Shown piece after piece: positions 60,193-64,000 of a stretch of DNA of 64,000 bases (positions are counted from its first letter, which is position 1; each line of letters begins with the position of its first letter). The stretch comes from DATLRC01 sp035534895 (GTDB lineage Bacteria; Patescibacteriota; Saccharimonadia; Saccharimonadales; UBA4665). The notes under the pieces are model-generated. The model worked only from the letters and a program-made list of their open reading frames with translations, did not search any database and was not told where the DNA came from. The stretch is from positions 1 to 64,000 of the forward strand of contig DATLRC010000003.1 of the NCBI GenBank assembly GCA_035534895.1, written 5' to 3'. Both the position numbers and the translations under genes were made by a program.

Positions 60193-60280
60193 ACTTTTCT
60201 ATTAAGGCTACTCTGGTCCTAATAGTAGTCGCAATGCTTATGGTTTGTAAAGAGTGATTAGTAAAAATCTTAAAATGGCT

Positions 60281-60898
60281 CTAGTAATAGCCATTTTGCT
60301 CATCGAATTGCCAAGCTGAACAGGCATTATGGTAGCGCTGATCAATGTACGCTAAACCCCACTCTATTTGAGTCAGTGGATTAGTTGCCCAATTTGAGCC
60401 AGCATCAACCATCTTTTCGGGCGGTTCTGCTTGGGGTATACCATAGGCACCTGATTCCGGATTAACACTTGTTGTGTCAAAATGGGACTCCCTAGACCAC
60501 AAATCATCCAAACAACCCACCTGAGTCTGGTTAAACCAACTCTCGTTCTTTGCCGCCACATATGCCAAACGAACATTTTGAGTCTCGGATTTTGTTTGAA
60601 TGTTGAGCTTCCAGTTATTGGTGCCAAACCAATCACTGTCCAGTGGCCGGTTCTTGGGTAGCATCCAGCTAAGTTCGTTAAGCGGCAAACGAATGTAACT
60701 ACGACTAGTTTCGGACATAAGACCAGACTGCCGAGATATAACTTTGGGCGGAGCTTGAATTACTGCTGGTCGCCTAGGAAGACGATTGTCGGGGGTGTGG
60801 CCCACTGTCGAGTAAAGACTGAGCGCCAAACCACCGATGCATAAGGCTGTACCGTGCAAGCAAAGCCTTCTAGCTGGTGATAATTCAGTACTTACAAT
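60281..60898 (-). CDS. Lytic transglycosylase-like (SLT/Rpf-type) protein, probable AUU start
   Basis: A membrane-anchored or secreted protein whose C-terminal 75 aa (CLDDLWSRESHFDTTSVNPE, SGAYGIPQAEPPEKMVDAGS, QIEWGLAYIDQRY) match lysozyme/transglycosylase-type domains with catalytic Glu in RESHF. The first ATG/TTG-type start (TTG 60859) lacks an SD and would cut the charged end of the signal segment. A GAGGAG SD sits 6 bases before ATT (60898-60896), in frame, giving VSTELSPARRLCLHGTALCI. An AUU start is therefore the best fit. Peptidoglycan remodelling role. Confidence 0.75.
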   Translation of the reverse strand: MVSTELSPARRLCLHGTALCIGGLALSLYSTVGHTPDNRLPRRPAVIQAPPKVISRQSGLMSETSRSYIRLPLNELSWMLPKNRPLDSDWFGTNNWKLNIQTKSETQNVRLAYVAAKNESWFNQTQVGCLDDLWSRESHFDTTSVNPESGAYGIPQAEPPEKMVDAGSNWATNPLTQIEWGLAYIDQRYHNACSAWQFDEQNGYY

Positions 60899-61016
60899 AG
60901 GCTTCTCCTCTAGCTACTTTTTTTATGAGAGTCTATAAATTTTAACATTTTTTAAATTTATGTCGGTCAAGGAGCTCGTCGACAACAACCAGAGAGTGCT
61001 ATACTTAAACCCATAA

Positions 61017-61310
61017 ATGGCAGATCTTTCTAGTGATGATGTATTAAAATTGGCCCAACTGGCTCGTCTTGATCTCAGTCAATCCGAGGTATTGGAGTAT
61101 GGCCGAGAGCTGAGTCAGATTTTAGACTATGTCGAGCAGCTTCAAACAGTCGATGTAACCGGTCTCAAGCCGACTAACCAGGTGACTGGATTAACTAATG
61201 TAACTCGGGAAGACGAAGTGTTTGACTATGGCTATAAAGCAGCTGATCTATTGTTTAATGTACCCTCTGTCGAAGCCAATCAGTTAAGGGTCAAAAGGAT
61301 GATTGGCTGA
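61017..61310 (+). CDS. gatC: Aspartyl/glutamyl-tRNA amidotransferase subunit C
   Basis: GatC, 97 aa, the small subunit that stabilises GatA-GatB. VLKLAQLARLDLSQSEVLEY and QILDYVEQLQTVDVTGLKPT are standard, with REDEV near the C-terminus. TATACT (61000-61005) is 11 bases before ATG. Stop TGA shares a base with the gatA ATG, so the genes are coupled. Confidence 0.95.
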   Translation: MADLSSDDVLKLAQLARLDLSQSEVLEYGRELSQILDYVEQLQTVDVTGLKPTNQVTGLTNVTREDEVFDYGYKAADLLFNVPSVEANQLRVKRMIG

Positions 61311-62734
61311 TGAATAGTCAGTGGTTAGCGATTGACGAGATAGCCAATAAGGTTCAAGTGGGCCAGTTAAGTGCTGTTGAGCTAGTAGAGCGATCTTTAA
61401 AGATGATTGATCTTAATCGGCACTACGATGCCATAATCTCTGTCACTGCCGAACGGGCCAGACAAAGAGCTACCGAAATTGACAACGCCGTTAAAGCTGG
61501 AAAAAAAGTTGGCAGTCTAGCTGGGGTTCCATTTATTGCCAAAGATAATTTTCTGGTTTTTGGAGCCGAAACGACTGCTGCCAGCAATATTTTACGCGGT
61601 TTTAAGCCTCCTTATCAGTCAACTGCCATTAATCGTCTGGAAGCAGCTGGGGCTATTTGTGTCGCTAAGTCGAATCTTGATGCTTTTGCCCATGGAGCAT
61701 CGACCGAAAATAGTGACTTCTTTGTCACCAAAAATCCTCATGACAAAACACGAGTCGCCGGTGGTTCATCTGGTGGTTCTGCGGCAGCCGTGGCTCTAGA
61801 TATGGTGCCCTTTGCCTTGGGTACCGACACTGGGGGATCAATCCGCCAGCCAGCCAGTTTCAGCGGTTGTGTTGGCTATAAACCGACCTATGGTTTGGTG
61901 TCACGTAGCGGGGTAGTGGCCATGGCTAGTAGCACAGATGTTATCGGGCCATTAACTCATAGCGTTGCCGATGCAGCCCTGGTCCTTGATTGCATAGCCG
62001 GCAAGGACAAACTCGATAGTACGACAATTGAACGCCAAGACAGCTACCTTGATCTAGATGTTGACTTGAAGGGCAAAAAGATCGGTCTTATTAGCCAGTA
62101 TATGGCCCCAGGTTTGCAACCGGAGGTTAAAACAGTTATTGAAACTGCTGCCCGAAAATTGAAACATGCCGGGGCTACTATTAAGGAAATCAGCTTACCC
62201 AGTCTGCCACTGGCTCTAGCCGTTTATTACATTATTTGTCCAGCCGAAGTTAGTAGTAATCTGGCTCGATACGATGGTCAGCGATATGGCTTTAACGTTC
62301 CAGGCGCCACCGACTTAGGGGCAAGTTATACAAAAGCTCGTGGCCAAGGCTTCGGCAGAGAAGCTAAACGGCGGATCATGATTGGTACCTATGTTTTGAG
62401 CAGCGGCTACTATGACGCTTACTACAAGAAAGCCCAGACCGTACGCAGCAAATTAATTAATGAGTTTGAAACAGCTTTTAAAAAAGTTGATTTCCTAATT
62501 GGTCCCGTAGCCCCGACGATGGCTTTTAAAATAGGCCAGAACATAAATAATCCACTAAGCATGTATCTGAGCGATGTGATGACCGTTGCCGCCAATCTTG
62601 TCGGTCTGCCGGCGATTAGCCTGCCAGCAGGCAAGAGCGGTCATTTACCGGTAGGCTTGCAACTGATGTCCAATCAACGCCACGACCGAGAGTTACTTGG
62701 CTTGGCTCTTGGTTGCGAAGGAGTACTCAAATGA
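61310..62734 (+). CDS. gatA: Aspartyl/glutamyl-tRNA amidotransferase subunit A
   Basis: GatA, 474 aa, releases ammonia from glutamine to amidate mischarged Glu-tRNA-Gln or Asp-tRNA-Asn. Catalytic Lys in PFIAKDNF, cis-Ser and Ser nucleophile in RVAGGSSGGSAAAVALDMVP and TGGSIRQPASFSG are complete. With GatC and GatB it makes Gln-tRNA or Asn-tRNA, needed because such genomes often lack GlnRS. Overlaps gatC by one base and the next gene by ATGA. Confidence 0.96.
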   Translation: MNSQWLAIDEIANKVQVGQLSAVELVERSLKMIDLNRHYDAIISVTAERARQRATEIDNAVKAGKKVGSLAGVPFIAKDNFLVFGAETTAASNILRGFKPPYQSTAINRLEAAGAICVAKSNLDAFAHGASTENSDFFVTKNPHDKTRVAGGSSGGSAAAVALDMVPFALGTDTGGSIRQPASFSGCVGYKPTYGLVSRSGVVAMASSTDVIGPLTHSVADAALVLDCIAGKDKLDSTTIERQDSYLDLDVDLKGKKIGLISQYMAPGLQPEVKTVIETAARKLKHAGATIKEISLPSLPLALAVYYIICPAEVSSNLARYDGQRYGFNVPGATDLGASYTKARGQGFGREAKRRIMIGTYVLSSGYYDAYYKKAQTVRSKLINEFETAFKKVDFLIGPVAPTMAFKIGQNINNPLSMYLSDVMTVAANLVGLPAISLPAGKSGHLPVGLQLMSNQRHDRELLGLALGCEGVLK

Positions 62735-63180
62735 TCAACCGGGTTAGTCATTTCATCAATCACTACCAAGGTCCAATAATTTTCGTTTTCATTGGCCTCG
62801 GGGTTTTAGCTATAATCGGTTTCTTTTTGTTCTATCGCCGCCCGAGACGCTTGAATCAAATTAGCTTCACAAAGCGTTGGCATGAACTACAAACTCTTTG
62901 TGCCAAGAAAGCTACATGGCCCTTGGCAATTATTGAAGCTGACAAATTACTTGATGAAGCCCTGAAGAAGAGACGTTTTAAGGGTAAAACAACTGGTGAG
63001 CGACTGGTTGCTGCTCAACATACTTTAAGCTTTAATGAAATGGTTTGGTTCGGCCACAAGCTTCGCAACAAACTAGTTCATGGAGAATATAGTCCAGCCG
63101 GGAAAAGAGAAGTCAAGCAAGCCTTGCTCGGTTTTTTGCAGGCCTTAAAGGATCTAGGAGCCATAAAAAGTGGCAAATAA
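62731..63180 (+). CDS. Membrane protein with HEPN-like motif, between gatA and gatB
   Basis: A 149-aa protein with one membrane helix (residues 14-34, PIIFVFIGLGVLAIIGFFLF) and a cytoplasmic helical domain. The latter includes KTTGERLVAAQHTLSFNEMV and HKLRNKLVHGEYSPAGKREV, where RNKLVH resembles the Rx4H of HEPN domains. No known function. ATG 62731 overlaps the gatA stop (ATGA), and gatB starts 11 bases before its end, so it is inserted between two subunits of one enzyme and translated with them. Confidence 0.7.
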   Translation: MINRVSHFINHYQGPIIFVFIGLGVLAIIGFFLFYRRPRRLNQISFTKRWHELQTLCAKKATWPLAIIEADKLLDEALKKRRFKGKTTGERLVAAQHTLSFNEMVWFGHKLRNKLVHGEYSPAGKREVKQALLGFLQALKDLGAIKSGK

Positions 63181-64000
63181 ACTTAAGCCTGACCAAAAAT
63201 ATCGACCAACTATTGGTATTGAATGTCATGTCCAGTTGAAGACCAAGACCAAACTATTTTCTGGCGCCGACAATGATGCTCGCCAAGCACCGCCGAACAG
63301 CCTCATTAACCACATAGACTTTGGTTTGCCGGGAGCCTTACCAGTCCTCAATGCCGAGGCATTAAGCTTAGCCACGAAGGCTGCTTTTGCACTTGGTAGT
63401 CGCCCCCAAAAATTTAGTAAATTTGACCGGAAACACTATTTCTACCCTGATTTGCCAATGGGTTATCAAATTACCCAGTACGATCAGCCAATAATTCTCG
63501 GTGGTCAAGTCAAGATCCTGGTCAATGGGAAATCTAAAACGGTCGGCATTACCAGAGCACACCTGGAGGCTGATGCTGGCAAAAGTACTCACCCCGTCGG
63601 TAAAGACTATAGCCTGGTTGACTTAAATCGGGCTGGCACGCCACTACTTGAGATTGTCAGTCAACCGGACATGCACTCCTCAGCCGAGGCCAAGGCTTTT
63701 GCTCGCGAGCTTTACTTGCTAATGAAGTATGCCTCAGTTTCCGATGCCAATCTGTTCTATGGCAATATGCGTTTTGATGTCAATGTTAGCCTTAGTCTGA
63801 CAAATAAGCTAGGCACGCGCACCGAAACCAAAAACCTGAACAGTTTCCGGGCAGTCGAAAAAGCGGTCGACTATGAGATCAAACGCCAAACCAAACAGCT
63901 TCAAGATGGTAAAACTGTAGTCCAAGAAACACGTGGCTGGGACGAATCGAAACAAAAGACCTTATCTTTGCGCACTAAAGAAAATGCCGATGATTACCGC
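63170..64000 (+). CDS. gatB: Aspartyl/glutamyl-tRNA amidotransferase subunit B (partial, runs off window)
   Basis: The first 277 codons of GatB, which binds mischarged tRNA and activates the amino acid. Starts at GTG 63170, overlapping the previous gene by 11 bases; GGAG lies about 10 bases before. Clear signatures are IGIECHVQLKTKTKLFSGAD, DFGLPGALPVLNAEAL, RKHYFYPDLPMGYQITQYDQ and TPLLEIVSQPDMHSSAEAKA. No stop appears before the window end. Confidence 0.95.
   Translation, partial: MANKLKPDQKYRPTIGIECHVQLKTKTKLFSGADNDARQAPPNSLINHIDFGLPGALPVLNAEALSLATKAAFALGSRPQKFSKFDRKHYFYPDLPMGYQITQYDQPIILGGQVKILVNGKSKTVGITRAHLEADAGKSTHPVGKDYSLVDLNRAGTPLLEIVSQPDMHSSAEAKAFARELYLLMKYASVSDANLFYGNMRFDVNVSLSLTNKLGTRTETKNLNSFRAVEKAVDYEIKRQTKQLQDGKTVVQETRGWDESKQKTLSLRTKENADDYR

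Noticed and set aside
1..64000. Alternative genetic code (UGA as Gly, as in SR1/Gracilibacteria)
   Set aside because: TGA ends many genes at sensible family lengths and in ATGA overlaps (HEPN, transketolase, gatA), so TGA is a normal stop.
1..64000. CRISPR array or replication origin
   Set aside because: No evenly spaced direct repeats with unique spacers and no dnaA-type box cluster or dnaA/dnaN gene were seen.

Overview
The window looks like chromosomal DNA of a small-genome bacterium of the Candidate Phyla Radiation (Patescibacteria), most likely Candidatus Saccharibacteria (TM7). This is inferred from content, not from a search. There is a split transketolase, a compact sugar-phosphate operon (GAPDH, RpiB, Rpe, transketolase halves, class II aldolase), amidotransferase genes gatC-gatA-X-gatB, a pheS-x-pheT operon, many short lineage-style hypothetical proteins, type IV pilin-like and LamG surface proteins, and no amino-acid or nucleotide biosynthesis. 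TGA acts as an ordinary stop at many gene ends and gene overlaps, so the UGA=Gly code of SR1/Gracilibacteria does not apply. Many genes lack a Shine-Dalgarno (SD) sequence and instead have a TATAAT-like box 6-8 nt before the start codon, which points to widespread leaderless mRNA.

Layout. 1-4.3 kb is an accessory patch: the edge of an IS3-like element that has cut off the 5' end of a graspetide-type ATP-grasp gene, a phosphatase, a DUF3800 gene and decayed gene fragments. 4.3-14.9 kb carries a sigma-70 factor, an M15 peptidase, a YfiH-like protein, typA, a glycosyltransferase with a polysaccharide deacetylase, a DEAD-box helicase with a structured leader, and a dienelactone hydrolase. 14.9-22 kb mixes envelope enzymes (a beta-lactamase-fold protein, Amidase_3, PAP2, DedA) with toxin-antitoxin modules: one PIN/ribbon-helix-helix pair and two MNT-HEPN pairs. 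It also holds a 52-aa membrane peptide whose SD lies in a strong hairpin.

22-28 kb is a surface module: two pilin-like proteins, two secreted helical or Ser/Thr-rich proteins and a triple-LamG protein, with metK under a SAM riboswitch in between. 28-33 kb holds a membrane-anchored PIF1-type helicase, a 3-methyladenine glycosylase gene split by about 0.9 kb that carries a second DUF3800 gene, a candidate small RNA and a hicBA pair. 33-48 kb is housekeeping: ZIP transporter, rmuC, GH63-like hydrolase, yajQ, pheS-(57-aa Cys protein)-pheT, ABC exporter, FKBP, glutaredoxin, a thioredoxin/thioredoxin-reductase fusion, an FNR-like reductase and a GDPD.

48-64 kb carries ppa, NUDIX, the GAPDH to aldolase operon (non-oxidative pentose phosphate pathway joined to lower glycolysis), a PfkB kinase, a LOG-like protein, uvrB, an alpha/beta hydrolase, a lytic transglycosylase-like protein that probably starts at AUU, and gatC-gatA-X-gatB, the last running off the window end.
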